Source: Pseudisothecium myosuroides
Taxonomy: Eukaryota > Streptophyta > Bryopsida > Hypnales > Lembophyllaceae
DNA length: 64,000 nt
Reading direction: 5' to 3'
Assembly: GCA_951799445.1 (NCBI GenBank)
Contig: OX637295.1
Location: forward strand, 9,238,001 to 9,302,000
In this document: in pieces, positions 45,590-58,028 of the stretch
Layout: each line of letters starts with the position of its first letter
How positions within the stretch are numbered: position 1 is the first letter of the stretch
Translations under genes and position numbers: made by a program
The notes under the pieces: model-generated
Databases searched by the model: none
What the model saw: only the letters and a program-made list of their open reading frames with translations
What the model was told of the DNA's origin: nothing

Positions 45590-45745
45590 TTGAGGAGGTT
45601 ATACTTCTTGAAATACTTTTTAGTAAATTTTTCTTGAAAGACAAATGAAATTGACATCTAACCTAGGTGGTTTCATATTTTTTGGAGCTTCGTGGAATTA
45701 GTTATGAAATTGTGAAGTTGAAATGCAATGATTAGACTTGGGCTC
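45590..45745. repeat. Dispersed repeat fragment, inverse of about 11665-11830
   Basis: Shares TTTTTCTTGAAAGACAA, TTTCATATTTTTTGGAGCTT and GGAATTAGTTATGAAATT with the complement of the 11.7-kb fragment. The plus-strand translation resembles that fragment (VVSYFLEL, GISYEIVKLKC) but carries stops. Confidence 0.6.
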
Positions 45746-46078
45746 AACGGACATCCCTCTCCTGAAATGTAGATTCCTTGTACAGTGTTGGTGCAGTAAG
45801 AAAGCAAAATGTACCTATGCATTAGAGGACGCTTTTAGAGCAGTACACTTCATGGACCTCCTACCTTATACAGTATGTAGAAAGTGGGTATTGTACTACT
45901 GTACTGTACTGTATGAAACGCGCTGCCCATCAATATTGGCATATCCTTCATTTATGAATAACTATGATAATTACCAATATAAATAAATAAATAAAGAGAA
46001 CCTGGCCCCTCATAAATTTTTGTACCTAATTTTCTTATAGACAAAATTGTCTTTTTTTTTTTTTTTTTTTGAAACATA

Positions 46079-47207
46079 CGACCCTTAGAGCATCGCCACG
46101 GCTGACTCACCAAGGAGAGGCGCCAAGTGCACCTTTGGTGAGTGGCTTTGACGACTTGGGCTTTAGTCCTCTTCCTCTGCCCCACGGCTGACGCGCCAAG
46201 GAGGGGCACGTACCAAGCAGGGTATTCAATGCTGATAGTTTCATGGGTGAAAATTAAACTTTAAGAGAATTTCAATTTCAATTCATTGAGAAGTATCTTG
46301 CATTCCTTTAAGCCCTTTCAAATTTATTATGAATGTTGTTGACACTAGAGAAGCTCCCTATATACACATGGGGTGGTAAGAGGTAGAACAAACAATGTGG
46401 GATAAATAAATTAGATGTAGGAAGAGCTCAACCACTCATAGTTTATTCAAAAGTAGGAATTGTGTTAAAACTAAAATTTCAGACCTCATTTAGGTATAGT
46501 AAAATAATTTTTTCCAAAAAATTTTGAACTAAGAAAAGTTGGTTAATCAAGTTAAAATTCATCTCCAAAAATCCGTTTGAGATTTTGAGTCTCCAATCAA
46601 AAGTTATGGATAAATTTCAAAGTGGGGTTGAAAGATAATTATTTTTGACATTTTCAAACACTCTTTTTGAAATTTATCCATAACTTTTGATTGGAGACTC
46701 AAAATCTCAAACGGATTTTTGGAAATGAATTTTAACTTGATTCGCCAACTTCTCTTAGTTCAAATTTTTTTGGAAAAAATTATTTTCTATGCCTAAATGA
46801 GGTCTGAAATTTTAGTTTTAACACAATTCCTACTTTTGAATTATTTTTGAGTGATTGAGCTCTTCCTACATCTAATTTACTTATCCCACATTGTTTGTTC
46901 TACCTCTTACCACCCCATGTGTATATAAGGAGCTTCTCTAGTGACACTAATTCTCGAAATAAATTTGGAAGGGCTTCAAAGAATGCAAGATACTTCTCAA
47001 TGAACTGAAATTGAAATTCTTTTAAAGTTTAATTTTCACCCATGAAACTATCAGCATTGAATACCTTGCTTGGTATGTGCCCCTCCTTGGCACGTCAGCC
47101 GTGGGGCAAAGGAAAAGGACTGAAGCCCAAGTCGTCAAAGCCACTCACCAAAGGTGCACTTGGCGCCTCTCCTTGGTGAGTCAGCCGTGGCGATGCTCTA
47201 AGGGTCG
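46079..47207. mobile_element. Large foldback transposon with GC-rich tips
   Basis: 1129 bp of two nearly perfect inverted arms (46079-~46622 and ~46669-47207) meeting at a loop of about 45 bp. The tips are CGACCCTTAGAGCATCGCCA and its inverse, followed by GC-rich CAAGGAGAGGCGCCAAGTGC. The interior is related to 17810-18925. A TATA-like TATATAAGG lies in an arm. No transposase is present. The 58029-58442 element shares TTAGAGCATC-type tips. Confidence 0.88.
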
Positions 47208-47977
47208 CAGCGAAACAGATGTGTTGAGTTGTCTTTGTTGACAACCGAGCTTTTTTTGCACAAGGTTTGCATGGCATCCGGCATTGATTTCAGTATCTCA
47301 CTGACGAGCAGCAGGCCGGGATTTGCAAGTGAGAATGGACCTTATTTGTGTCCAAAAAAAAAAAAAGCAAGTGGAAATGGACCTAACTTATCTTACCATA
47401 AATCAATGGTGGTTGGTTTTTTCAACACTTTTTTTTTTTAAACAATTGAATTTTTTCCAACACTCTTTGGGGACATTGTTTTCAACAGTGCAGGGTCCCC
47501 AAAAGTGTCAGAAAAGTGACGACCGTATGTTAAAAAAAAAAATTAAAAAAAAGAGAGTATCTAAGATGATTTGGAATACAATCCCCATTTTAGAAAAAGG
47601 AAAAGGGGGTGGAATGGGGGTCAAATATATTTGGAGATTTTTTGAGTTTTATGGGCTATTTTCCTTCAATTCCCAATTTGACACCGTTTTTCAAATAGGG
47701 AGTTTGGTTATTATCTCCATTTTTTTACTCAAAATAGAAATTTTAGAGATTTTTTCACCAATTTTTTACCAATGTTTTCAAATTGCAACCGAGGTTTTTA
47801 AAAATCCACTAGCTAACTTTGAACTAGCCACCGGTTCTTCCCGATCATAAAGTGGGGTGAAAACAACGCTTGTGGAATTTGTTCCCTTGCAATGGAATCT
47901 CGTTTCATTTGCTAAAATAAAACTAAAAAAAAAAGCGCCCATATTTCTATTGATGGTAAAGGGAGACTAATCCTTAA
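47208..47977. other. Intergenic, no gene supported
   Basis: Poly-A/poly-T-rich sequence. A 175-codon ORF at 47323-47850 is Phe/Lys-rich low-complexity translation and is not convincing. Confidence 0.4.
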
Positions 47978-48902
47978 CCCCTAAAGGACCGTTGTCCCTT
48001 TGGGGGACAAATGCGTTTTTGGGCAGGTACCTACGGATCGAAATTTTCTTGTGATTTTTTGAAAAAAATTTGGAGATAGAAAAATTGATAAGCTTTGTGG
48101 GAATATAATTTCTTTCGCAATCAGTGCCCGGAAAAGAAAGGTATGACCAAATAAGCTCAAAACAAGGGATGGGGGACAACCCGGGCAGCACAAAAAAAAT
48201 GGACAAAAATTTGATTTTTTTTTAATAATTTTTTCTCAAAGATTATATTTTTGTCTATCTGGAAAGCTTTGATTCATTTCATTTGGATATGTTATGAGAA
48301 AGTTATGGACATTCTTGTTTTTTGGGCAGTTAGAGCATCTTTTTGAAAAAATAACTCGTAGGATTCATTTCTGAATGCTATTTTTCAAATTTTTCAAAAA
48401 AATTAAATTCTCATGGTTTAGTTTACTTGCTAGAACAATCTCACCATTGGGATTAGTGCATTTTAATTCCATCTCATAGATATTAATATTTTAGATTTTC
48501 CTTCTATCTCAAACCTACTTCTACTTAACAATTTTTTTAAGAATGATAATTAAGTTTTTTTCAATTTTTTTTTTCTTGGGCTCTCAAATCAATTCTCCAC
48601 TATAAATATTTAAAGCTCAAAACTCTGTAGTGCAAAAATTTTAAGTTAAAAATGTTTAAAGTCAAATAATCTAGTCCCGCAATGTGTTGAAAAACTTGTT
48701 TTTTCCACTTTAAACGCAGATATCTTGCAATCTGTGTGGTCAAAAATTCTGAATTTTTTTCCACACATTCTCATACTAGTTAGGTGTAAGATCCTATGGT
48801 TAGATGTGAATAAAAAACAATTTTCAATTTTTTTTACATTTTGCTATAGAAATGGCAGTTTTCAATGTTTTTGGCATAAAAAAGGCCTCGGTCCTTTAGG
48901 GG
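47978..48902. mobile_element. piggyBac-like non-autonomous element PB1-c, inverted
   Basis: 925 bp between TTAA at 47974-47977 and 48903-48906. The left tip is CCCCTAAAGGACCG. The interior runs opposite to PB1-b (CAATCTCACCATTGGGATTA; GTGTAAGATCCTATGGTTAG). The 5' ~200 bp differs from PB1-b but resembles the far end of 61357-62535 (GGACAAATGCG versus GACAAATTCA context). Confidence 0.87.
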
Positions 48903-49129
48903 TTAAAACAGGTGACCCTACAAATCATCCCTTTTCATTATTGTGTGATTCACTGGTTTAAAAAATAGCAAAAACACTCACTGAAAGTCAAATTATTGTA
49001 GAAGAACTCCCTTTTCACAACAAAATTCTGAAAATGAATAGTTGTGCTTTTGTCCTATTAGAAGGATTCCTTGTCGTCCATCAAACGCCAAACGCGCAAG
49101 TTGACATTTAAAGGTTAACTTCATTCATC

Positions 49130-52100
49130 TATATTGGCCTTATGCCTACCCCAATGGGACAACTCCTACAATACCAAACTCTAGGGCCATTTTTTTAGAA
49201 AAAATTCACTCAAAACTACCATTTTCAACGCAAACAACAAAATTTAAAACATTTGTTTCTTTTGCATGTCCAATCATAGGATCTTGACAACCTCTGAAGT
49301 CCCAAGGCCATTTTCTTAGCAAAGACCACTCAAAACTGCCATTTCTATTGCAGAAAGCAAAAAAATAAAATAAAATAGGCTTTTTTTTTTTGCATATCTA
49401 ACCGCAGGATCTTGTACTAGACTAGTGGAAGAATACGTGGAAGAAATTTTAAAAACTATGACAATGTAGATTGCAATATATTTGCATTTAAAGTAAAAAA
49501 TTTAAAAAAAAAATTGCACCTTGCTCGGCTAGATTTATGGCTTTGACTCTTCTTCACTTAAAATTTTGGCAGTGTTGGTTTTGATTTTCTAAATTTTTAT
49601 GTTGAAGAATTGAAGTAAGAGTCTAGAAAATCTTTTTAAAGCACACACTTAATTTCACTTGTTAAAAATGTAAATGTAGGTTCAAGATTGAAGGAAAAAT
49701 TAAACCATTAATAGCTCTAAGATGGAATTGAAATACACTAATCTCAATAGTGAGATTGTTTTAGTAAGAGATTTTAATTTTGTAAAACATTTCTTTTGAA
49801 AAAATGTAAAATTTGAGTTGGAAATAAATCCTCCAAATTATTATTTCAAAAGATGCTCTAATTGCCCAAAAAACAAGATTGTCTATAACTTTCACATAAC
49901 AAATCCAAATGGAATGAATCAAAGCTTCCCATGCAGATATAAAGACAATCTATAAAAAAAATTCAAGAATAAATTATTTTAAGTTTTTGTATGTAGGGAG
50001 TTTTTCCTGCTGAACTAAAAATTTAAACTTATTATGGCATAACTTTTGCTCCTAGACATTGATTGAAATAAAAATGAGATTCCCTAAAAGCTAATGTATT
50101 TTTCTATCTTCACAACAAGTTTTAGAAAATCACAACAAGTATTGAGATTGTAGGAGCCTATCTAAAATCTATTTTGTTGTTTGAAGAGATAATGGGACTT
50201 TAGAAATTAATATAAGAATGTTTGTAAGAAATTTTAGAAACTTTGACTATATTGATCACAAGATACATTAGAAGAGATTTGAGGCCTCTAGAAGATTGCG
50301 AGTTTCTAGGGCGTTTCCACCCTGAAAACTCTGCCACATGCACAGTCTAACATGGTCGAGAGAGTGCCACATCAGATTTTTTGAAAAAAATAATAATAAT
50401 TTTTAAATTTTTTTTTTCACTTTTGGATTATTTTTTTATTTTTTATTTTATTTTAATTCTGATAGCATTATTGCTAGTTCAGAACAGGGGAATAGGAACA
50501 GCCTTGAAACGGCCCTCCAAAGGCCTCAAATCTCTTCTAAAGTATGCATTAAAAGTGGAAAAACTATTTTTTTTGCTCCTAGCCTAATTAGATTATAAGG
50601 CTTTGAATTTCCTTAACTTTAAATTTTCTTAATTAACTACATATTGTGAATTTAATTTTTTTTTATGTTGAAAAATTGAGTTGAAAGTTTGAGAGGAAAA
50701 ATTCAATCTCCTCCTATTTTCATTCTTTAAAGAATCGTTAAGTCAAAATAGGTACGTGAAGGAAAAAATAAATTATTGATAGCTCTAAGATGGAATTAAA
50801 ACACACTAATCAAATTATTTCAAGTTTTTTTTTGTTGTTGCTTATCGTTGCTTGTTTGGGGCTTATTATGGCACAACTTTTGCTTTGGCACTGATTGAAA
50901 TAAAAATCACATTATATTCCAAGAAAACTTATCAATTTTCGTACATTGATAAAGAATTTTAAAAAAATCTTGCTAAAAAATGGAGATCAAGATACTTGGC
51001 CAAAGTCATAGGACTAAAAATTGTTCATAGCAATATAATTTTTTTTGAGGAAATATTGGCAATATCTTCTAGCATTTTCAATAGATAAAATAATAAAATT
51101 GCTATAAATTTTGGATAACATTGTTTCATTTTGGATGCATGTACACACTTCAGATATATAAATGTGTTTTTATCCATATTTTGTATGTTTCATCCATTTT
51201 TCTAGATGTAAAGAGTTTCATGACACTAGTGAAGATTGTTTTTGCATTGCTTCTGCAAAACGATATAAAACCCTTATTTAATGTCACTTTATACGAGGGA
51301 ACAAGTCAGGGAAATGAAATTATAAGCACTCTCATTGGTCAGGATAGACCATTTTAAAACTTTTGATAATAAAAATTTCAAAGTTATTTTTTTTGGTCTT
51401 TGTACCCACTAAAGTCACCCTTAGAAATTAAAATATAGCACGTTTGTACACCTTTGTACTCAAATTGTGAGGCCTCAAAAACATCTCTCAAGACCCATGG
51501 CTTATTATTGATGTTGCCTATAAGAAGCTACAATTTTTGAGGTAGTATAAAGTGAAGAGAGGCCACAAAGTGCTATACATATTTTTTTGTATATTTTTTA
51601 AACAAACGCAACTCATATCATGAATCTTTATTTAATGATTAGCTATGAAAATTTTGGCCCAAAGGTCCTTTGGATTTTGCATGAGGCCCATCTCTCTAAA
51701 CGAGATTGATACAAATTCTAAGAGACTTAAGATTTGTACATAGTCATTAGTATTGAAGACAAACATATTGTCCTCAATATTTTTTTCTCTTGGAGTCTCT
51801 TTGACTAAAAATGTAAAGTGACATTCTTAGGTCTTCTCAATTTTTAAAGCTTGCATTTGTTGAAAATTGCAATCTATGGCTATTGTCTCTAGTATGAAGA
51901 AGTCCATCTAAACCCAAAAGTCTCAAGAGTCACCTTAGAGGACTCTTTAAGGTTTGAGTAGGTACATATAGTCTCAATTTTTGGCAAGATTTTTTGAATT
52001 TTTTTTCAACACACAAAAACTCATTGTCTTTCCGTAAATTTGTATATTTTTGTTTCAATTGGTGCCTAGCAATAAAATTTTTGCTATAATAAGTCCAAAA

Positions 52101-52480
52101 TAGACAAAGGTAGACAAGAGGCTAGGCATCAAATAAAATACAAAAAATTGAGATAATTAATTTTTAAATATTTATATAGATTATATTTTTGTCTATGTGG
52201 AGAGATTTGATTCAATCCATTTAGATAAGTAATGTAAAAGTTACAAAGCTTCTTGTTTTGTAGGCAATCTTAGCAAATTCTTGATAAGGAAAAGGAATTG
52301 AATCCATTTTTGAATATAATTTTAACAATCCCCCCCTAAAAATTGCACATGTTTTTTTTTGCTTTTTAAAACAGTCTCACCATTGGGATTAATGTGTTTC
52401 AATTCCATCTTAAAGCTATCAATAATTTAGTTTTTTCTTCTAATTTGTACCTACTTTAGATTTGTGTATTAAATGAATGA
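49130..52480. repeat. Decayed cluster of PB1-related elements
   Basis: Degenerate copies of PB1 interior sequence: 49174-49300 and 49285-50150 (CCTCTGAAGTCCCAAGGCCATT; AACTGCCATTTCTATTGC; ACCGCAGGATCTTG in short blocks), about 50640-50900, and an inverted one at about 52160-52470 (TCTCACCATTGGGATTAATG). Boundaries and TTAA ends are mostly lost. No gene is supported across this stretch. Confidence 0.65.
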
Positions 52481-53029
52481 TTTTGTCCACATTTCCCTTA
52501 AATACAATACAACTTTTCATGCATGCATTCTAACAGTGCTTGTCCCTCTACCATGAAGAAAACAATTAATTTTGGGACAGTCTCAGTAACAAGGTCAAAA
52601 TTTGGTGTATTTGCCACTGATTGGCCAGGACCTGTACTTTTTTTTTTTGCAATGAAATTTTCATTTGTGTCCCCAAAGAATAAAAATAAAATGTTGGAGT
52701 ACTTACCCTGGCGGGGCATCCCAATCATTAGAATGCTGGTCATTCCAATTGTTTTTATGTGAAATACCAAAGACAAACTGCAGCCTTCATTGCAAATAGT
52801 GTTGAACTGTTAAAACTTAAAACAATGTCAAAAAAAAACTAAAACTTAAAGCAACGTTTTTTTATTTCCCCCCCCTCGCAAAAAGGTCACCTCCAAAGCC
52901 TGTCTGTCTCTGGTCTTTGGGCTGTGTCAGTTCACTATCTTTTGTACCCAAAAGAATGAATGGACCATCTGCTTATTTGAAGCCCAAATAAGCATCCTCC
53001 AATATCCTACAACATAGAGTTATAATTTA

Positions 53030-53600
53030 CCAATGAGGCAAGGGTCCCTTTCGCATCCATGAAAGGGAGATGCATTACACTAAATAGTGAAATTGGGTTG
53101 CCTTAACAATTAGGTTGCCTTCGTCAAAGAAGTCACTTCATGACTCACTCTTTGTCCAAATGGAGGCACATACCCTTTTCTAAACCTGAGCCATGAACTA
53201 GTGCACCAACCCATGTAGTAAACATGGTTCCTACATCACTGCATCCTTCTATAGTCACTAAGCATAGTTATATAGTGTAGAATGTCAAGAAATTAGTGTG
53301 GCACAACCTAATTTCACTATTCAGTGTAGACAACTTGGTTAGGCTAGATTATTTTCATGCTTTTTTGATAAGAGGCCATTTTGGTGTCATTTTTCAATCC
53401 AATCACTTGGATACTAAGTTGGCAAGGAGGTTGACACCAAATTATCTCCATAGCGTTTCATTGAACCATATTCACATGCCACAAAGTTCCCGATGCCCCT
53501 ACAATGAACAAAATTGTCTTATATGGCTCCTCAACCAGCCCCAATCCTTGAATTAACTGATAAGTCCCTCCCGAGTTGATAAGTCCCTCCCACGTATCTT
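53030..53600. repeat. Dispersed repeat family R3, longest copy
   Basis: Contains CAATGAGGCAAGGGTCCCTTTCGC near its start and CAATGAACAAAATTGTC, ATGGCTCCTCAACC and CCCCAATCCTTGAATTAACT near its end, matching 30090-30310 and 15745-15890 in shorter blocks. Confidence 0.65.
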
Positions 53601-53639
53601 CCCCCAAACCATAATACCTTCCCCAAAATGAACACTGCA

Positions 53640-55310
53640 TTGTTAGTTTGTTACCGTTGCTGTTCCTGATCCAAGGCCACCCAATTTATCACATGAGCCG
53701 GGGTCCCAACTCCCAAGTTTGAAGGGGTCCAAAGTCCAAACTCCATTGGTGGGAAATAAAAAGTCCAAGCGACTCTGTCAAGGGCGGGCGCGGGTCCGTG
53801 CTCCCTGCCTGGCCACCAAGTGCCCACATTTCCGAGCATCTTGACTCGGCACTCCAGTCCACCACAACACTGATTTTCCACGTCATATTTCAAATCCTTC
53901 CCACCAATCACAACACGCCACGTACCCGTTCTCCCTCCACCAAAAGAATCTCCTCTACCTTACCTCCAGTACAAACAAACAACGTCTGCGTCTCTTCTGA
54001 CCTCTGTCAGAGCCGAGCTTGACACCAGCCAGCTTCTTCCAATTCATCATCACCACCACCACCATCGCCCCTGGTCACCTGTCACCGTCATCATACCCTG
54101 TCAGTTGCCGCTGTTTCTGCACCTCCATTAATACTGTCTTAACCCTTTGCACTTTGCACTTTGCACCTCAGTAGTCTCTCAGTCTGCACTCATGGCATGG
54201 AGCTTCCAGCTTCCAAAGAAACGAGACAGATCGAGAGGAGATCGAGAGAGAGCACAATGCGCACCATGACGGGACTGCTGGTTTGCAACTGAGTTGATCA
54301 AGGTGGCAATTTGGAGTGATCGACGACTGTGTTGTTGGTAGTATGTGGTGTTGATCGTATGTTTATTTTTTTGAGAGAAACTCATCGAGAATGATCATGA
54401 TTAATTGAGTGGAGCTTGGGCGCACGCAATTCGGACTTGGGGGGGGGGGGGGGGACAGGATTCTTGGTGTGGTAGCTTGTTTCCCTGCTGGTACGTACGG
54501 GGATCGAGGTGTGATATTTTTGTGTCCTTTTAATTTTCAAGATTGGTGTGGTTGGAGTTAGTGGAGCGGCGTTTTGTGCGTGTAAGATTTTTTAGTTCGG
54601 TCTCAGACAATGGCAGGCACACGCACTTGAGTGTTGGTTAATTAATTTCTGGATGAGACAAAGAGGTGCGGCGGGAGTATATACGTACAGCCATATCCAA
54701 GAGTATATTTCGCGGTTATGGATATGCTTGCAGGTTGAATTAAGCCATGCGGGTGTCTGTGGAGTGAACGAGAACGGTCGGGGCAGTGATTCTGCAGGTG
54801 GGATACTCTGAGTTCTGGCATTCGGACTTGCGGGATTCGGGAACGGTGTTATGGGGTTGTCTGTCGTTGTTCTTGGGTTCTCAGGGAGTCGTTGAGTTGC
54901 GTATTGAATAAGCCTGTCGTGAACTATCCTTCGATTGGTGCACCGTTCATTTCCGCTCCTAAAGAAGCTGGCGGTCGTCGATTCTGGTAGAATATTTCAT
55001 TGGATTGTATGCGCTACCGTACCGTACCGTTGTTCTTGAACCCGTCGGGATTCGCTTCTATTGTCTTTAGTTGAGTGAGAATTCTAAGAAGAGGGCTGGA
55101 GGGCGCTAGAGTTTGTTGGTTGCAGAGAGCTCAAGAGTCGCTGCGTGTGTCTTTGCGCTCAAATTAGAGTTTAGTCTTCTGCTGCTGTTTTGACTTCTGG
55201 TCTTGCATTGCATTTTTGGTGAGCTTGGTTTTGTTTGCTGGCTTTGTGTAGTTGTCCTGGCCTGTCTTCTTGTTAATTATATATCCCCGATCGTTTCTCC
55301 CCCCAGGTTG
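53640..55310 (+). promoter_or_regulatory. Upstream and 5' leader region of the Ser-rich gene
   Basis: Composition shifts from AT-rich to balanced near 53.65 kb. C/T-rich stretches around 53.9-54.1 kb look like promoter or transcription-start sequence. A run of 16 G lies at 54439-54454. The pyrimidine tract TCTCCCCCCAG ending at 55307 is an acceptor-like site, so a leader intron is likely, but its donor could not be fixed. Confidence 0.45.
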
Positions 55311-55366
55311 AAGAGGTGGCTGGAGGCGCAGAGGAAGTGTTGCTGGGATTTGATGAACTATTCAGA

Positions 55367-56197
55367 ATGGAGATGAGAATGCAGAGTAAGGAATCCATGG
55401 AGGAGGTTTCTGATTCCGCCGGTCCGTCTTCTTCCTTGGGATGGCCTTTCGGTCTCCCGACGTGTATGGTGATTCACACGCCCAGCCCTAAAGAGCTCTC
55501 TGGAAGTAGTACTCCTCTTGCTTTCCACCAGCAATTCTTGAACCTTCAAACCACTTTCTTGCTACCTATCTTCTCGGACGTCGACGGCGGGTCGTCAACC
55601 TCAGACACAGACTCCCGCTCCGATTTAGCCTCCTCTTTTTTCAAGGACTCGCGACGAATCACTCTCGGCAGCCTCATAGGCTTACCCTTGGACACGTCCT
55701 TCCGCTTGGACGCCAATTACAACATCTTTTCCGGCAGAAGAAGGAACTTCTTGCCTTCTTGCGGAATCCTCGCGCTTCTGGGATGCGTACGGAGTCCCAT
55801 CGCCGACTTTGATATTGCGTCGGAGGAGGATGGGGAAGAAGACGACACCGTTGTGACCGCGAGCTCGAGATCTCTGGCGGCTGTGTCTCAGGGTGCAGAT
55901 CAGTCCGACCAAGCGCGTAGCAGCACCGTGTTTGAGGATGCGCTCTCGACTGTCAGCCGCAGCCCGGACTGGACCGACCAGTTCGTTTCGAGCCACAGCA
56001 TACTCTTCGATGGGGAATGGTCAGGGAGTGCTGATGCAGGGAGCGAGCGGATCGTCACCCCGGCGAGCTTATCTGTGAGGTCTACGCCAAGACACAAGTC
56101 CCTCAAGACGACACACAAGTCAATAGAAAGAAACGCAAGCAAGAAGTCCTTTCTCTCTTCCATCTGCTGTCGAATTGATTCGGAGAAGAAACCCTGA
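55367..56197 (+). CDS. Ser-rich plant protein of unknown function
   Basis: 276 residues from the first in-frame ATG (55367). The frame stays open back to the acceptor-like CAG at 55307 without an earlier ATG. Features are a Ser-rich, acidic N-terminus; FLLPIFSDVDGGSSTSDTDS; a FFKDSRRITLGSLIGLPLD block; GRRRNFLPSCGILALLGCVR; an acidic EEDGEEDD patch; and a basic Ser/Lys C-terminus ending near KKSFLSSICCRIDSEKKP. The SDVD..DTDS and FF.D..ITLGSLIG pattern recalls uncharacterised land-plant proteins, from memory only. There is no signal peptide or membrane segment. Codon-like composition contrasts with the AT-rich flanks, which supports a real gene. Confidence 0.75.
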   Translation: MEMRMQSKESMEEVSDSAGPSSSLGWPFGLPTCMVIHTPSPKELSGSSTPLAFHQQFLNLQTTFLLPIFSDVDGGSSTSDTDSRSDLASSFFKDSRRITLGSLIGLPLDTSFRLDANYNIFSGRRRNFLPSCGILALLGCVRSPIADFDIASEEDGEEDDTVVTASSRSLAAVSQGADQSDQARSSTVFEDALSTVSRSPDWTDQFVSSHSILFDGEWSGSADAGSERIVTPASLSVRSTPRHKSLKTTHKSIERNASKKSFLSSICCRIDSEKKP

Positions 56198-57042
56198 TGC
56201 CATTTCTCTCATTGTCCATTTCTCTCATTCTTCTGCCAAATAATTAAGCTCCTTCAGAGTCACCTTACTAGACTTACGTTCAATTTCTGACCTCTGTCCA
56301 TATTAAGCTTAGCCAAAGTCTACTTGTGTAAGAATCTCCAAGGTCTGACTGCTGGATTACAGAATCATAATGTTGTGATTAAGAAGCCCAACCCTCTCAT
56401 TGTCTTGCGCATTGCACCTGATGCAGGCGCTTAAGTAAGCTTAGTAGGGGTTTCTTTAGGTTCAATGTGCTCAAGCAATATCAAAGTTTGTGGCATCAGC
56501 TAATTAATTGTCGTTGACATGAGGACCTGTGGGTCATTTAAATTGATTACCTTTTGGAATGTATTTAGGAGAATCATCAATTACTCCAAGAATATTGATG
56601 TGCTGTTGAGATCCAGAAGACTTTTTTTCTTTAGATTAATTGTTATTGCAACTTGTTTATTAGGACAGTTGTCACTGGACCCTCATTAAATAGCTTACAG
56701 AGTCCAGTTGCGAATCAATGCGGAACTCTCTTTTTTATTTTTTTTAAGCAATGCGGAACTCTTTGGGTAGAGGCATTGCAAGGCATTGTTGCCACCCCGG
56801 CCAAGGGCAAAAAGGTTAGATTTGCACTCCACTTCGACCTGGGAAGAGGCTCTTCTTAGAGAATCATGGGTGTGATCACCAATAGTGGTGTTAGAGTTCA
56901 AGACTTGTGCGGGAAATGCAATTGGAAATTGGAAATTTCTAAGAGAGGCTTAGGTAGGAGGTACCTAAACCTCCCAGGTTCTAAATGCTTCACCTATGTA
57001 GCAATGTGTAACATGTTCTTTGAAATATCTATTATTGTCTAA
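56198..57042. other. 3' flank of the Ser-rich gene and intergenic DNA
   Basis: Probably 3'UTR for the first few hundred bases. A near-duplicate GCAATGCGGAACTCT occurs twice around a T-rich run near 56720-56765. No further gene is seen. Confidence 0.4.
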
Positions 57043-57444
57043 TAAGCATGTAGGTGGGCTTAAAGGGATGGTTTATGGACTTCCTACCTTGTAACTTTTG
57101 AAAGTGTCATGGATTGCAATTTTAGTTTTAGAATTTGTAGGTTTGTTACCAAGTTGGGCATAATGCAACTATTATTTCTTCAAAAATATTAACCCTTTAA
57201 GACTAACCTCAATGCAATTCTAAATCTCTATTTACATAGTAGTTAAGCATGTAGGTGGGCTTAAAGGGATGGTATATGGACTTCCTACCTTGTAACTTTT
57301 GAAAGTGTCATGGATTGCAATTTTAGTTCTAGAATTTGTAGGTTTGTTACCAAGTTGGGCATAATGCAACTATTATTTCTTCAAAAATATTAACCCTTTA
57401 AGACTAACCTCAATGCAATTCTAAATCTCTATTTATAGAGTAGT
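57043..57444. repeat. 201-bp tandem duplication
   Basis: 57043-57243 and 57244-57444 are almost identical direct copies starting TAAGCATGTAGGTGGGCTTA. Each contains ATTAACCCTTTAAGACTAAC. The few differences include TTT versus TAT near the start and divergence near the ends. Confidence 0.9.
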
Positions 57445-57624
57445 TTTTGATAGCCATTTTGAGACAAAGTTTGGAGTCTAGGTTGAATTGCATTGGGTTG
57501 GATATAAAAGTAAATGATACAGCCCTTTTTTATTTCATTTTCACTGTCACATGGTGTAATGCTATTGAAAAGAAAGAGGGTGGTTGATAGTCTTAATCTT
57601 GTACATTTATGTTTCTTTAATATA

Positions 57625-57794
57625 GGCAATTTCGTTAAAATGGCATGAAAACAGTTCAGAACGGCCAGTCTGAAATCTATACCAGTCTTAGATGGTTCAG
57701 AACGGCCGTTCTGAAATCTATATCTGTCCTAGATGGTGAAAATGGTACACTGTCAAAGTGGCACTTGGAATACCGCCATTTTAACGAAATTGCC
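57625..57794. mobile_element. 170-bp MITE with GGCAATTTCGTTAAAATGGC ends
   Basis: The 20-bp terminal inverted repeats are perfect. Inside, a ~56-bp unit containing GTTCAGAACGGCC and TCTGAAATCTATA is tandemly repeated. The family and target duplication are not clear. Confidence 0.8.
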
Positions 57795-58028
57795 CATTAA
57801 TCTAATTCTCTCTTCAATGGCATTTGAGAATGTCTTGTACACTTGCCACACTCTCATTGTATGTAGTTCTCTTGTTCACATTCAAACTATAGTTGACTTG
57901 TACTATGACTATCTTCCAACTAGGAGGGTTAAAGTGTGCACCCAAGTCATTGTATCTCGCATTGTATAGATCTCCAAGATTTGATGTTCTTGATTTAGTC
58001 CAATTGTGTTTGATACCAAACTTGGGCC

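Noticed and set aside
47323..47850. 175-codon plus-strand ORF
   Set aside because: Lys/Phe-rich translation of poly-A and poly-T tracts, with no domain or splice context.
55316..55366. Upstream GTG as start of the Ser-rich protein
   Set aside because: Plant nuclear genes rarely start at GTG; the first ATG at 55367 is preferred, with the upstream part possibly spliced leader or an earlier coding exon.
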